Shown: piece by piece, positions 34,359-42,398 of the stretch
Layout: the number at the start of each line of letters is the position of its first letter
How positions within the stretch are numbered: the stretch's first letter is position 1
Assembly: GCA_965237895.1 (NCBI GenBank)
Contig: CBDEGR010000002.1
Location: forward strand, 248,001 to 312,000
DNA: 64,000 bases
Source of the DNA: CBDEGR01 sp965237895
Lineage (GTDB): Bacteria; Acidobacteriota; Terriglobia; UBA7540; JAPUME01
Direction: 5' to 3'
Made by a program: the position numbers and the translations under genes
Notes under the pieces: generated by a model
Seen by the model: only the letters and a program-made list of their open reading frames with translations
What the model was told of the DNA's origin: nothing
Databases searched by the model: none

Positions 34359-35684
34359 ATGTATCTTATCTACAGTCTCTTGTTCACGTTCGGGCTTCTT
34401 CTGGCTCTGCCGTATTATCTGGTCCGCCGCAACCCTCGGGAAGCTCTCCGCCATATCAAAGATAGATTCGGCATCTTTCCCGCCCATTTTCGGCAACCGC
34501 AGCGGGGAGCGATTCTCGTCCACGGCGTATCGCTCGGTGAGACGCTGGCCTTGGTGCCACTGGTGCGCGGTTTGCAGGAGCGGTACCCGGACCGGGCCGT
34601 TTTTCTCACACACAGCACGCCGACCGGGCGGCAGGCCGGACGGGAACGGTTGAAGGGCGTCACCGCGCAGTTCTACTTGCCGCTCGATTGGCGATGGACC
34701 ATGCGCCGCCTGATTCGTTTTGTTCAACCGGAGCTGGTCGTCGTAGGGGAAACGGAACTCTGGCCCCATCTCTTCCGCGCCGCGCGAGAGAGCGGCGCCC
34801 GGCTGTTCATCGCCAACGCTCGCCTCTCCGACCGCTCCTTTCCGCGCTATCGGCTCGCTCGCCGGTTCTTCCGGCGCGTTCTGGCCGATGTGGATTATAT
34901 TTTTGCCCAATCGAAAATCGACCGCGACCGCTTCCTCGCTCTCGGTGCCGGACCGGACCAAGTCATTTTGACCGGCAGCACCAAATACGAGCTCTCGCCC
35001 CCGCAGGGAACCGAGTTCAGCCGCCGGTTGGGCCGGTGCCTACAAGCCGCCCAACGAGGTCCGGTGATGTTCGCCGCCAGCACCATGCTCGGCGAGGAAG
35101 AAAAAGTTCTCCGGGCCTGGCGTGCGATTCACTCCAAGCACCCGAAGGCTTTTCTGGTGATCGCGCCTCGACACCCGGAGCGTTTCGATGAGGCGGCGCG
35201 AATTCTCGAGTCGCAGGGAATCGAGTATCTCCGCCGGTCCCTCACCACCGAAGCTACGGATTGGACCCGCGCGGAAGCGCTTCTGCTCGACAGCATCGGC
35301 GAGCTGGCCTCGCTTTTCGAACGCTGCAACCTGGCTTTTATCGGCGGCAGCCTGGTTGAGACCGGCGGACACAATCCGCTGGAGCCAGCCTACTGGGCGA
35401 AGCCCGCTCTGTTCGGTCCGCACATGGAGAACTTTCGTGAAATCGCCCGGCGCTTTGTCGAAGCTGGGGGCGCGATTCAGGTCAGCGGAGAGCAGGGCTT
35501 GGCCCATGAGGCGCTTCGCCTGCTCGAAGACCCGGCCCGCGCCCGCGCCATGGGCGATACGGGCCGCCGGTTGGTGGAAGAAAATCAGGGCGCCACGGCT
35601 CGCAGCCTGGCACATATTGAAACACTGATTCGGATACGGACCCCGAAATGCGCGGAATTGAAAATGGCGCACCAGACTTCGTGA
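34359..35684 (+). CDS. waaA: 3-deoxy-D-manno-octulosonic acid (Kdo) transferase
   Basis: 441 residues from ATG 34359 (a TTG at 34341 is also in frame). Adds Kdo from CMP-Kdo to lipid IVA at the inner face of the inner membrane. The N-terminal membrane helix (YLIYSLLFTFGLLLALPYYL) is present. The base Glu lies in HGVSLGETLAL. VGETELWPHL, TGSTKYE, PRHPERF, FIGGSLVETGGHNPLEP and PVLFGP-like (ALFGPHMENF) are typical of the family. It leads a head-to-tail run with lpxK, waaF, rfaE1, rfaE2 and waaC, all inner-core steps. Confidence 0.95.
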   Translation: MYLIYSLLFTFGLLLALPYYLVRRNPREALRHIKDRFGIFPAHFRQPQRGAILVHGVSLGETLALVPLVRGLQERYPDRAVFLTHSTPTGRQAGRERLKGVTAQFYLPLDWRWTMRRLIRFVQPELVVVGETELWPHLFRAARESGARLFIANARLSDRSFPRYRLARRFFRRVLADVDYIFAQSKIDRDRFLALGAGPDQVILTGSTKYELSPPQGTEFSRRLGRCLQAAQRGPVMFAASTMLGEEEKVLRAWRAIHSKHPKAFLVIAPRHPERFDEAARILESQGIEYLRRSLTTEATDWTRAEALLLDSIGELASLFERCNLAFIGGSLVETGGHNPLEPAYWAKPALFGPHMENFREIARRFVEAGGAIQVSGEQGLAHEALRLLEDPARARAMGDTGRRLVEENQGATARSLAHIETLIRIRTPKCAELKMAHQTS

Positions 35685-35690
35685 GCCCGA

Positions 35691-35744
35691 CGTTTGCAAT
35701 AAAAACGTTTACAATAACAACGATGGCAAGAACGATGGCGATTC
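35691..35744. repeat. 15-bp and 12-bp tandem duplications at the lpxK start
   Basis: Two 15-bp units (35691-35705, 35706-35720) share CGTTT(G/A)CAATAA. Directly after them two 12-bp units (35721-35732, 35733-35744) share CGATGGC, each with an in-frame ATG (35723 and 35735). Confidence 0.75.
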
Positions 35745-36865
35745 GGATGCCGGACCTCACGCTTCGGCTTCGGTTTCTTTGGCTGATGTTGGCTCCGCTC
35801 AGTCGGCTGTACGGCGCAGGGGCGGAACTCCGCGCGGCGCTCTACAAAAACGGTTGGCGAAAGGCGCGGCGGCTTTCGCGCCCGGTCATCAGCGTGGGGA
35901 ATCTCACGGTGGGCGGCACGGGCAAAACGCCTCTGGTGCTGCGATTGGCCGAAATACTGGAGAGCGAAGAGTGGACGCCGTCGATTCTGACACGCGGCTA
36001 CCGCAGGAGGTCATTCGAAGATTTGCTGACTATCGAACCGGGCGCCGGAAGACATCCGAATCCGTCGGAAGTGGGCGATGAGCCGGCCCTGCTGGCAAGA
36101 CGGCTGCCGCGCGTGCCCCTCGTCATTTCAAAAAATCGTTATGCCGCCGGACGGACCGCCGAAGCGAATTTCAAAGTAAGCGTTCATCTGCTCGACGACG
36201 GGTTCCAGCATCTCGGCTTGCATCGTGACGTGAATATCCTGTTATTCGACGCCTCCCAGCCGACCCTGGAAGACCGGCTTCTCCCCTCCGGGCGCTTGCG
36301 GGAGCGGCCACAGGCGGCGCGGCGGGCGGATTTGGCGGTGGTCACGCGGACGAATGAAGCTGAGGATGCGGACGCGGTGGCGCGAATCCGGCGCGGCTTT
36401 GAAAAACTGGGACACCCGGTTCCCCTCTTTACGGCCAAGACCAGACTGCGCGACGTCGAGCCGGTCCGCGGCGAGAATCGCTTACCGGAACCCATTCGCC
36501 GCCTCCCCGCCTTCGCCTTTTGCGGGCTGGGGAATCCCGATGCATTCTTCCGGGACTTGCGCCGCTGGGGTTTCAGGTTGGCCGGAAAGGTCGCTTTCGG
36601 CGACCATCATCGCTATAATTCCGCCGACGCCCGAAGTCTGGTGCGGCAGGCCCGAAGCGCCGGAGCGCAACTGTTGCTGACCACCGAAAAAGATGTTCTC
36701 AATCTCCCGGACGGGCTTTCCTTTGATTTGCCGGTCTTTGTCTGCCGCATCGACCTGGACATCGAAGACGAAGGCCGGTTCCGCCGGGAGATCTTTCGAC
36801 GCCTGAGGGCGGTACCATCGACGCGGGAAGCCCCATCACTCCGAGAAGAGCATCCACAACGATGA
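35723..36865 (+). CDS. lpxK: tetraacyldisaccharide 4'-kinase
   Basis: 380 residues from ATG 35723; ATG 35735, created by a short duplication, is an equal candidate. Phosphorylates lipid A disaccharide at the 4' position, membrane-associated. Seen: ISVGNLTVGGTGKTPLV (P-loop), LTRGYRR, VGDEPALLARRLP, VHLLDDGFQHLGLHRD (the family's catalytic DDGFQ), LLPSGRLRE and AFCGLGNPDAFF. The open frame back to 35648 overlaps the waaA stop region. The stop overlaps the waaF ATG as ATGA. Confidence 0.95.
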   Translation: MARTMAIRMPDLTLRLRFLWLMLAPLSRLYGAGAELRAALYKNGWRKARRLSRPVISVGNLTVGGTGKTPLVLRLAEILESEEWTPSILTRGYRRRSFEDLLTIEPGAGRHPNPSEVGDEPALLARRLPRVPLVISKNRYAAGRTAEANFKVSVHLLDDGFQHLGLHRDVNILLFDASQPTLEDRLLPSGRLRERPQAARRADLAVVTRTNEAEDADAVARIRRGFEKLGHPVPLFTAKTRLRDVEPVRGENRLPEPIRRLPAFAFCGLGNPDAFFRDLRRWGFRLAGKVAFGDHHRYNSADARSLVRQARSAGAQLLLTTEKDVLNLPDGLSFDLPVFVCRIDLDIEDEGRFRREIFRRLRAVPSTREAPSLREEHPQR

Positions 36866-38004
36866 ACCGAACGGCCCCATCCTTCCCCACCAACTTTGAC
36901 TCCGATTCCCCGCAGAAGATCATGGTCCGCGGCCCGAACTGGGTGGGCGACACCGTCATTTCGCTGCCCGCGCTCAAGGCGCTTCGGGAGCGATTCCCGA
37001 AATCGGAACTCATCGTTGTTGCCACACCTTGGGTGGCCGACGTCTATCGCACCCAGCAATGGATCACCGACGTCGTCCTGTTCGACCGAAACGGCAAGCA
37101 CAAGGGTCCTTTCGGATTCCGCCGCTTCCTCCACCGTCTTCGGCAAGAAGAGTTCGACTTGGCCGTTCTGTTCCAGAACGCCTTCCAGGCCGCCTGGATG
37201 GCCCGGCGCGCGCGAATTCCCGTCCGCATCGGATATACCACGGACGGGCGAGGGTTCCTGCTGACGAATCCCTTGCCGGTTCCTCCCCGCTCGGCCTTCG
37301 GGCATCAAGCTTATTACTATCTTCATCTGTTGTGGCGGGCAGGCCTGATTCGCGAAATCGAGCAGCCGCCTTCGCCCCGCCTGGTGCTTCCGTCACGAAC
37401 CCTCAAGCTTTCGGAACTCCGACTGCGCACCCAGGGCATCAACCGAGAGGAACCGGGCGAGAGGGCGCAACCGATCGTAGGGATTCATCCGGGCGCTTCC
37501 TTCGGCTCGGCCAAACGCTGGCCGGCGAAACGCTTCGCCGCTCTGGCCGACCGCTGCGCTCAGGAATTGAACGCGAAGATCGTTCTGTTCGGTTCCCCGA
37601 ACGAAACTCTTCTCGCCGAGTCGGTTTTGAAAGCCATGCAGACCGAGCCGGTCAACCTTGCGGGCCGGACTGCGCTGCTGGACTTCATGGCGGCGCTGAA
37701 GAGTTGCCGGACGTTTGTCTGCAACGACTCCGGCCCGATGCATCTGGCCGCCGCGCTGGATGTACCCGTGGTCGCCATCTTCGGCTCGACCGACGAGCGC
37801 GCCACCGGGCCGCTGGGACGCCGCTCCCGTGTGGTGAAAAACCCGGTGGAGTGCAGTCCCTGTCTGTTGCGAGAGTGTCCCATCGATTTTCGGTGTATGG
37901 AGGGCCTCACGGTCGACCAGGTGTTCGAGCAGGTTCGGGAGCAAGTTTCAGCGGCGCCTCCGGCCGAAGAGCCGGTGCCCGCTTCCGCCGAAAAGAGCCC
38001 GTAG
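36862..38004 (+). CDS. waaF: ADP-heptose:LPS heptosyltransferase II
   Basis: 380 residues, GT9 family. Adds the second heptose to the LPS inner core, cytoplasmic face. Seen: IMVRGPNWVGDTVISLPALKAL (the WaaF opening, with WVGD), VGIHPGASFGSAKRWP (phosphate/ADP-heptose loop), CNDSGPMHLAAALDVPVVAIFGST and a Cys-rich end (CSPCLLRECPIDFRCM). The start is coupled to lpxK by a 4-nt overlap. A second heptosyltransferase (waaC) follows downstream, so the pair completes the Hep2 core. Confidence 0.93.
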   Translation: MNRTAPSFPTNFDSDSPQKIMVRGPNWVGDTVISLPALKALRERFPKSELIVVATPWVADVYRTQQWITDVVLFDRNGKHKGPFGFRRFLHRLRQEEFDLAVLFQNAFQAAWMARRARIPVRIGYTTDGRGFLLTNPLPVPPRSAFGHQAYYYLHLLWRAGLIREIEQPPSPRLVLPSRTLKLSELRLRTQGINREEPGERAQPIVGIHPGASFGSAKRWPAKRFAALADRCAQELNAKIVLFGSPNETLLAESVLKAMQTEPVNLAGRTALLDFMAALKSCRTFVCNDSGPMHLAAALDVPVVAIFGSTDERATGPLGRRSRVVKNPVECSPCLLRECPIDFRCMEGLTVDQVFEQVREQVSAAPPAEEPVPASAEKSP

Positions 38005-38057
38005 GCCGCGCCGGGGGCAAGGGTACCGGCCCGAAAAATTTACGAAGGAAACCGACT

Positions 38058-39092
38058 TTGAAACTTTCTCCGGAAGAAAAAACGGTTCTTCTGAGGATCA
38101 TCGCCCAATTCCGGCGGCAACACGTCGTGGTGTGGGGCGACATGGTGGCCGACGAGTTCGTCTACGGCGAAATATCAAGAGTTTCCCGGGAAGCGCCCGT
38201 CCTGATTCTCAAGCATCGAGAAAGCCGCGTGGTACCGGGCGGGGGCGCGAACGCCGTCTACAATCTTGCCGACCTGGGCGCGCGTGTGACGCCGGTCGGG
38301 GTGGTGGGCGAGGACCCAGCCGGGCGGGAGCTGCTTCGAGCCTTCACCCGGAAAGGCATCGGAACGCGTGCCATTCTAAAGCAGAAATCCTGGGTGACGA
38401 CCACGAAGTCCAGAATTCTGGCTGGCTCGCCCCATTCGCATCGGCAACAGATTGTCCGCGTCGACCGCGAGCCGCCTTCCCCGCTCACGGAAAACCTCCG
38501 ACGCCGCCTTCAACAAGCGACGGCCAAACATCTCTCCCGCGCCCAGGCCTTGCTGGTCTCCGACTACGGTTACGGAGCCGTGAACGCTGCGTCGCTGAAA
38601 GCGCTTTTTCAGAATCGGCGGCCGCTCCAAAGCGGGAGTCGCAGGCGAGAACTTCCCGTCACGGTCGATTCCCGATACGAGTTGGCGTCGTATCAAGGGC
38701 TTACCGCGGCGACGCCGAACGAGCCGGAAATCGAAGCGACCTTCGGGGTGCGGCTGAGCAACAAGGCCGGACGGCTCCCGGCGCTTGGGCAGAAAATTTT
38801 AAAGCAATTGGATTATCACGCCCTGGTGGTGACGCGCGGGCCGGACGGGATGATGGTCTTCGAACCGAACAAGCGCCCCTCCTCGCTGCCGATTTTCGGC
38901 TCGGACGAAGTTGCCGACGTCACCGGCGCGGGGGACACGGTCATCGCCGCCTTCACGCTGGCGCTGGCCGCGGGAGCGAACTACCTGGACGCGGCGCGAA
39001 TCGCCAACTGCGCCGCCGGGTTGGTGGTCATGAAGCGCGGCACGGCTACCGTAAAGCGAAAGGAACTGGAAGAGGCGATCCATCGAATTTAA
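38058..39092 (+). CDS. rfaE1: D-glycero-beta-D-manno-heptose-7-phosphate kinase
   Basis: 344 residues from TTG 38058 (AAGGA 10 nt upstream). A frame open far upstream, to 37029, runs out of phase through waaF and is not used. PfkB/ribokinase fold: VVWGDMVADEFVYGEISRVSREAPV, GGGANAVYNLADLGA, TPNEPEIEATFG, VVTRGPDGMMVF and the catalytic Asp in DVTGAGDTVIAAFTLAL. It makes heptose-1,7-bisphosphate. The adenylyltransferase half, fused in E. coli HldE, is the separate next gene. A 16-bp duplication covers its stop. Confidence 0.93.
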   Translation: MKLSPEEKTVLLRIIAQFRRQHVVVWGDMVADEFVYGEISRVSREAPVLILKHRESRVVPGGGANAVYNLADLGARVTPVGVVGEDPAGRELLRAFTRKGIGTRAILKQKSWVTTTKSRILAGSPHSHRQQIVRVDREPPSPLTENLRRRLQQATAKHLSRAQALLVSDYGYGAVNAASLKALFQNRRPLQSGSRRRELPVTVDSRYELASYQGLTAATPNEPEIEATFGVRLSNKAGRLPALGQKILKQLDYHALVVTRGPDGMMVFEPNKRPSSLPIFGSDEVADVTGAGDTVIAAFTLALAAGANYLDAARIANCAAGLVVMKRGTATVKRKELEEAIHRI

Positions 39093-39116
39093 GACGCCGG
39101 GAATTTAAGACCCAGG
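39085..39116. repeat. 16-bp tandem duplication at the rfaE1 stop
   Basis: Units 39085-39100 and 39101-39116 (GAATTTAAGACxCxGG) differ at two bases. The first contains the rfaE1 stop TAA. A degraded third copy follows. Confidence 0.85.
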
Positions 39117-39152
39117 AAAATTAAAACAACAGCACACAGGAAGAACTCGCAG

Positions 39153-39644
39153 GTGATCAATAAAAAACTGATGGCCCGGAACCGGGTCGGTGAACTCGGC
39201 GCACGGATGCGGAAAGACGGCAAACGAGTCGTCTTCGCCAACGGATGCTTCGACCTGCTGCACGCCGGGCACGTCCGCTACTTGGCGGGAGCGAAGAAGC
39301 AGGGCGATGTTTTAATCGTCGGCATCAACGGCGATACCTCGGTTCGCCACGCCAAGGGGCCCGGGCGGCCGATTCTGGCCGAGTCCGACCGCGCGGAACT
39401 GGTGGCCGCGCTCGCCGCCGTGGACCACGTCGTGATCTTCCCTGAGCCGACCGCCACGCCGATTCTCCGCGAACTCCGCCCCGACATTCATTGCAAGGGA
39501 ACCGACTACACCGAACAGAACGTTCCCGAGCGGGAGACCGTCCTCACCTATGGCGGCGAGATTCGCATCGTCGGCGACCCGAAGCACCACTCCACCCGCT
39601 CTTTGATTCGGGAGATTCTTCAAAAACACGCCGATGGCCGCTAA
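39153..39644 (+). CDS. rfaE2: D-glycero-beta-D-manno-heptose 1-phosphate adenylyltransferase
   Basis: 163 residues from GTG 39153 (an ATG six codons later is possible). Nucleotidyltransferase with the HxGH motif in ANGCFDLLHAGHVRYL, then VGINGDTSVR, AALAAVDHVVIF and the late STRSLI (ISSTxxI-type). It forms ADP-heptose for waaF and waaC. The stop lies 11 nt inside waaC, so translation is coupled. Confidence 0.94.
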   Translation: MINKKLMARNRVGELGARMRKDGKRVVFANGCFDLLHAGHVRYLAGAKKQGDVLIVGINGDTSVRHAKGPGRPILAESDRAELVAALAAVDHVVIFPEPTATPILRELRPDIHCKGTDYTEQNVPERETVLTYGGEIRIVGDPKHHSTRSLIREILQKHADGR

Positions 39645-40662
39645 GTCGTTCCTGGTAATCCGCCTCAGCTCGTTGGGCGACATCGTCCATGCCCTTCCGG
39701 CCGTCTCCGCCTTGGCACAAATTCCCGGCGGCGCCCAGGTCGATTGGCTCATCGAACCGCGCTACAAAATTCTGCTGGAGCGAAACTCCCACGTTCGAAA
39801 CGTCGTTGAAATCGACACGCGCGGGAAACTTTCGGCTTTGCGCCGCAGCATGACGGAGGTCCGCCGCAGAACTTACGACGCCGCGATCGATTTCCAGGGG
39901 CTTTTAAAGTCGGCCGTACTGGGACGCTTGGCGCGCGCCACCGAGCGCGTAGGATTCGCCGAGCCGTGGCTGCGCGAGCCCGTCGCCGGCGCGTTCTACA
40001 CTCGCCAGGTTCGGCTTCCCGACGCCGAGCACGTGGTGGAAGAAAACCTGGGGTTGGTAAAACAATGGGGCGCCGACTCCGCCCATCGCCACCAGTGGCG
40101 ATTCCCTTTGCCGGACCTGCCGGAAGCAAGAGACCGCATGGAGGAAAAGCTCGAGAATCTGGGCATTCAAAATTCCGATTTACTCATCGTCAACCCCGGC
40201 GGCGGATGGGCCGCCAAACGCTGGCCGGCGGAGAACTTCGCAGCCCTGCTCACCGAACTCGCGCCCGCTTGCCCCCTCACCCCCGTCGTGACCTACGGAC
40301 CGGGCGAGGAGGTTCTGGCAGAGGCCATCCTCGAGGGCTCGGGAAATCCGGCCGCCGTCTCTCTGGCCACCGACATTCCTGAGTTTATCGCTCTGGCGCG
40401 GCGGGCCAAGTTGTTCGTCGGGACCGACACCGGGCCGCTGCATCTTTCCACTGCCGTCGGAACCCCCGTCGTCGGCATCTACGGTCCCACCAACCCCAAA
40501 CGCCACGGACCTTTTTCTCCGCTCGACATTGTTCTTCACCGCGCCAACCGCATTTCGCACAGCCGACGCAACCACCATGCCGGGGGAATCCGGGAGATCG
40601 GCGTGGGGGAAGTTGCCGACGCCGTCCGGGCGCGACTGGAGAAAACAGATGACGAGCGGTAA
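39634..40662 (+). CDS. waaC: heptosyltransferase I (WaaC-like)
   Basis: 342 residues, GT9 family. Transfers the first heptose to Kdo. Seen: FLVIRLSSLGDIVHALPAVSAL (WaaC-type opening), AIDFQGLLKSA, NPGGGWAAKRWPAENFAAL and GTDTGPLHLSTAVGTPVVGIYGPTNPKRHGPF. Waa family members are similar to each other; the opening motif and order favour heptosyltransferase I over III or IV. The start overlaps rfaE2 by 11 nt and the stop overlaps the methyltransferase gene by 14 nt. Confidence 0.88.
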   Translation: MAAKSFLVIRLSSLGDIVHALPAVSALAQIPGGAQVDWLIEPRYKILLERNSHVRNVVEIDTRGKLSALRRSMTEVRRRTYDAAIDFQGLLKSAVLGRLARATERVGFAEPWLREPVAGAFYTRQVRLPDAEHVVEENLGLVKQWGADSAHRHQWRFPLPDLPEARDRMEEKLENLGIQNSDLLIVNPGGGWAAKRWPAENFAALLTELAPACPLTPVVTYGPGEEVLAEAILEGSGNPAAVSLATDIPEFIALARRAKLFVGTDTGPLHLSTAVGTPVVGIYGPTNPKRHGPFSPLDIVLHRANRISHSRRNHHAGGIREIGVGEVADAVRARLEKTDDER

Positions 40663-41239
40663 TCCGAGTGTCGGCGCTTCCCGTTACTCGGAACTGGCGC
40701 GCCGCGCGAGGGTTCCGCTGGGATACGGCTTGGGCGCGGCGTTCGCGATTTTCGCTCAGCCAGAACCGGCTCTTTTGGCCGCGGGACTTCCTCTGGGCCT
40801 GCTCGGTCTGATGATTCGCGGTTGGGCGAGCGGCTTTCTCGAAAAGAACGAGAAGCTCGCCCGGGGCGGGCCCTACGCCTTTACCCGGAATCCGCTCTAC
40901 CTGGGAACGGCGTTGCTGGGCACGGGACTGGCCGTGGCCGGGAGAACCTGGACTCTCGGGATGTGCTTCCTTCTTCTGCTGATCTTTGTCTACCGGCCCC
41001 TGATGAAAAAAGAAGAGGCCTTCCTGGCGGCACGGTTCGGCGCGGCCTTTGCCGCCTACGCCGCGCAGGTACCTCTTTTCTGGCCGTGTCCTTTTCGGCA
41101 GGGAGGGGTTTCCGTCCGCTCGACGCCCACGGAGCAACGGTTCTTGTGGTCCCGATACAAACGAAACCGGGAGTATCAAGCCGGCTTGGGCTTCCTGGCA
41201 GCGGCAATTTTTCTGGCTGTGAAACTCTGGCTCCGATAG
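40649..41239 (+). CDS. ICMT/PEMT-like membrane methyltransferase
   Basis: 196 residues from ATG 40649, overlapping the waaC stop. About four membrane helices (GLGAAFAIFAQPEPALLAAG, LPLGLLGLMIRGWASG, TWTLGMCFLLLLIFVY and a C-terminal one). The isoprenylcysteine/phospholipid methyltransferase signature RGGPYAFTRNPLYLGTALLG and MKKEEAFLAARFGAAFAAYA are present. These enzymes methylate carboxyls, amines or lipids at the membrane using S-adenosylmethionine. Translational coupling to the heptosyltransferase suggests an envelope lipid or LPS substrate, which is inference only. Confidence 0.8.
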   Translation: MTSGNPSVGASRYSELARRARVPLGYGLGAAFAIFAQPEPALLAAGLPLGLLGLMIRGWASGFLEKNEKLARGGPYAFTRNPLYLGTALLGTGLAVAGRTWTLGMCFLLLLIFVYRPLMKKEEAFLAARFGAAFAAYAAQVPLFWPCPFRQGGVSVRSTPTEQRFLWSRYKRNREYQAGLGFLAAAIFLAVKLWLR

Positions 41240-41249
41240 GCCGGCCGGT

Positions 41250-41310
41250 ATTTTAGAAAACGGGCATTTTAGAAACCCGATTTTTGGAAAACGGGCGGAA
41301 GGAAACCCGC
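41250..41310. repeat. degenerate 14-17-bp tandem repeats before yihY
   Basis: Three imperfect units (41250-41265, 41266-41279, 41280-41296) follow the pattern ATTTT(A/T)G(A/G)AAA(C)CG, with a shorter fourth copy to 41310. They begin 11 nt after the methyltransferase stop. The rest of the 166-nt gap holds a TATAAA box (about 41346) as the only other signal. Confidence 0.75.
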
Positions 41311-41405
41311 CTGAGGAAAAAGGGGAGATTCCGGAGTCCGAATCATATAAACTATCCCCCGTTTTTCAAAGGTTTCGGCCCCCCGAGGGGTTAAGACAAT
41401 TTCGA

Positions 41406-42398
41406 ATGGGCGAAGAAACCAAGAATCAGCAACTCCCTGCGCAGCCACCCCGCCGCGTGAAAGCCATCGGCTCGATCCTGGCCGAATGTTTCCGCCGGTT
41501 CTTCTCCGATGACCCGCCGATCGTTGCCGCCTCGATCGCTTTCTTTGGGATGCTGGGCGTCTTCCCGCTTTCGCTGATCTGCCTGATCTTCTTCGGGCTG
41601 TTCGTCCGCAACCTGGAAACCAGTGAAGGGCTTTCCCTGCTGCTGGCTCGGTACATGCCGATGCAGCCGGACTTCATCCTGGACAACCTGCTGTCGATTT
41701 CGCAATCCTTCGGTCCGGTGACGTTGGTTTCCGCCTTTCTGCTCTGGTGGGCTTCCTCGGGCGTCTATTTTCCCATTCAAAAAGCCTTGGACCGGGCGTG
41801 GGGAATCAAGAACAGCCGCCCTTGGTGGCACGGCCAACTGGTGGCGATGGAGATGGCGGTGATCGTCGGATTTCTGCTGCTGCTCTCGATCGGCCTGACC
41901 GTGGCCAACATTTTCTATTTGCCCGCTCTGCTGGGTCGGCTGGGATGGGAGGAGGTGCCGGGATTCGTGGATTTCTTCATCCACGCCGGAGTCCTGCTGG
42001 CCAGTTTCGGCGTGACCGTAGCGCTCTTCCTGCTGATCTACCACCGGCTTCCGAACCGCAGGCTGCGTTTTCGGGAAGCGCTGCCGAGCGCTCTGTTTGC
42101 CGCCGTCTTCTGGGAGCTGGCTCGCTCGATCTTCATTCTTCTCCTTCCCCATTTCAATTACCGGCGCATTTACGGCTCCATCGGCATGGTGGTGATGCTG
42201 ATGACCTGGAGCTACATCTCCTCGCTGATCATGCTGCTCGGCGCGCAGCTCTCTCCGGTCATTTATCACACCCTGACGAAGAATCCGCGACTCCTGCCCT
42301 CCGAGGAACCCACGGCTCCGCTGCTCACTTCGCAGACCACAGATGTCGAGACCGAAAACTCGTCACCCGAAGCGCCTTTCCGTCCGAGAAAACCGTGA
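41406..42398 (+). CDS. YihY/UPF0761-family inner-membrane protein
   Basis: 330 residues, about six membrane helices in the YihY (formerly BrkB/RNase BN) layout. DDPPIVAASIAFFGMLGVFPL opens the first helix, SSGVYFPIQKALDRAWGIK follows, and then HFNYRRIYGSIGMVVMLMTWSYISSLIMLLGAQLSPV, the most conserved block of the family. Function is unknown in spite of the older nuclease and virulence names. The C-terminal tail is Pro/Ser/Thr-rich. Its last 74 nt overlap the tail of the convergent comEC remnant. Confidence 0.88.
   Translation: MGEETKNQQLPAQPPRRVKAIGSILAECFRRFFSDDPPIVAASIAFFGMLGVFPLSLICLIFFGLFVRNLETSEGLSLLLARYMPMQPDFILDNLLSISQSFGPVTLVSAFLLWWASSGVYFPIQKALDRAWGIKNSRPWWHGQLVAMEMAVIVGFLLLLSIGLTVANIFYLPALLGRLGWEEVPGFVDFFIHAGVLLASFGVTVALFLLIYHRLPNRRLRFREALPSALFAAVFWELARSIFILLLPHFNYRRIYGSIGMVVMLMTWSYISSLIMLLGAQLSPVIYHTLTKNPRLLPSEEPTAPLLTSQTTDVETENSSPEAPFRPRKP

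Noticed and set aside
37029..38057. Long upstream extension of rfaE1 through waaF
   Set aside because: The extension is out of phase with the clearly conserved waaF; PfkB homology begins only after TTG 38058.
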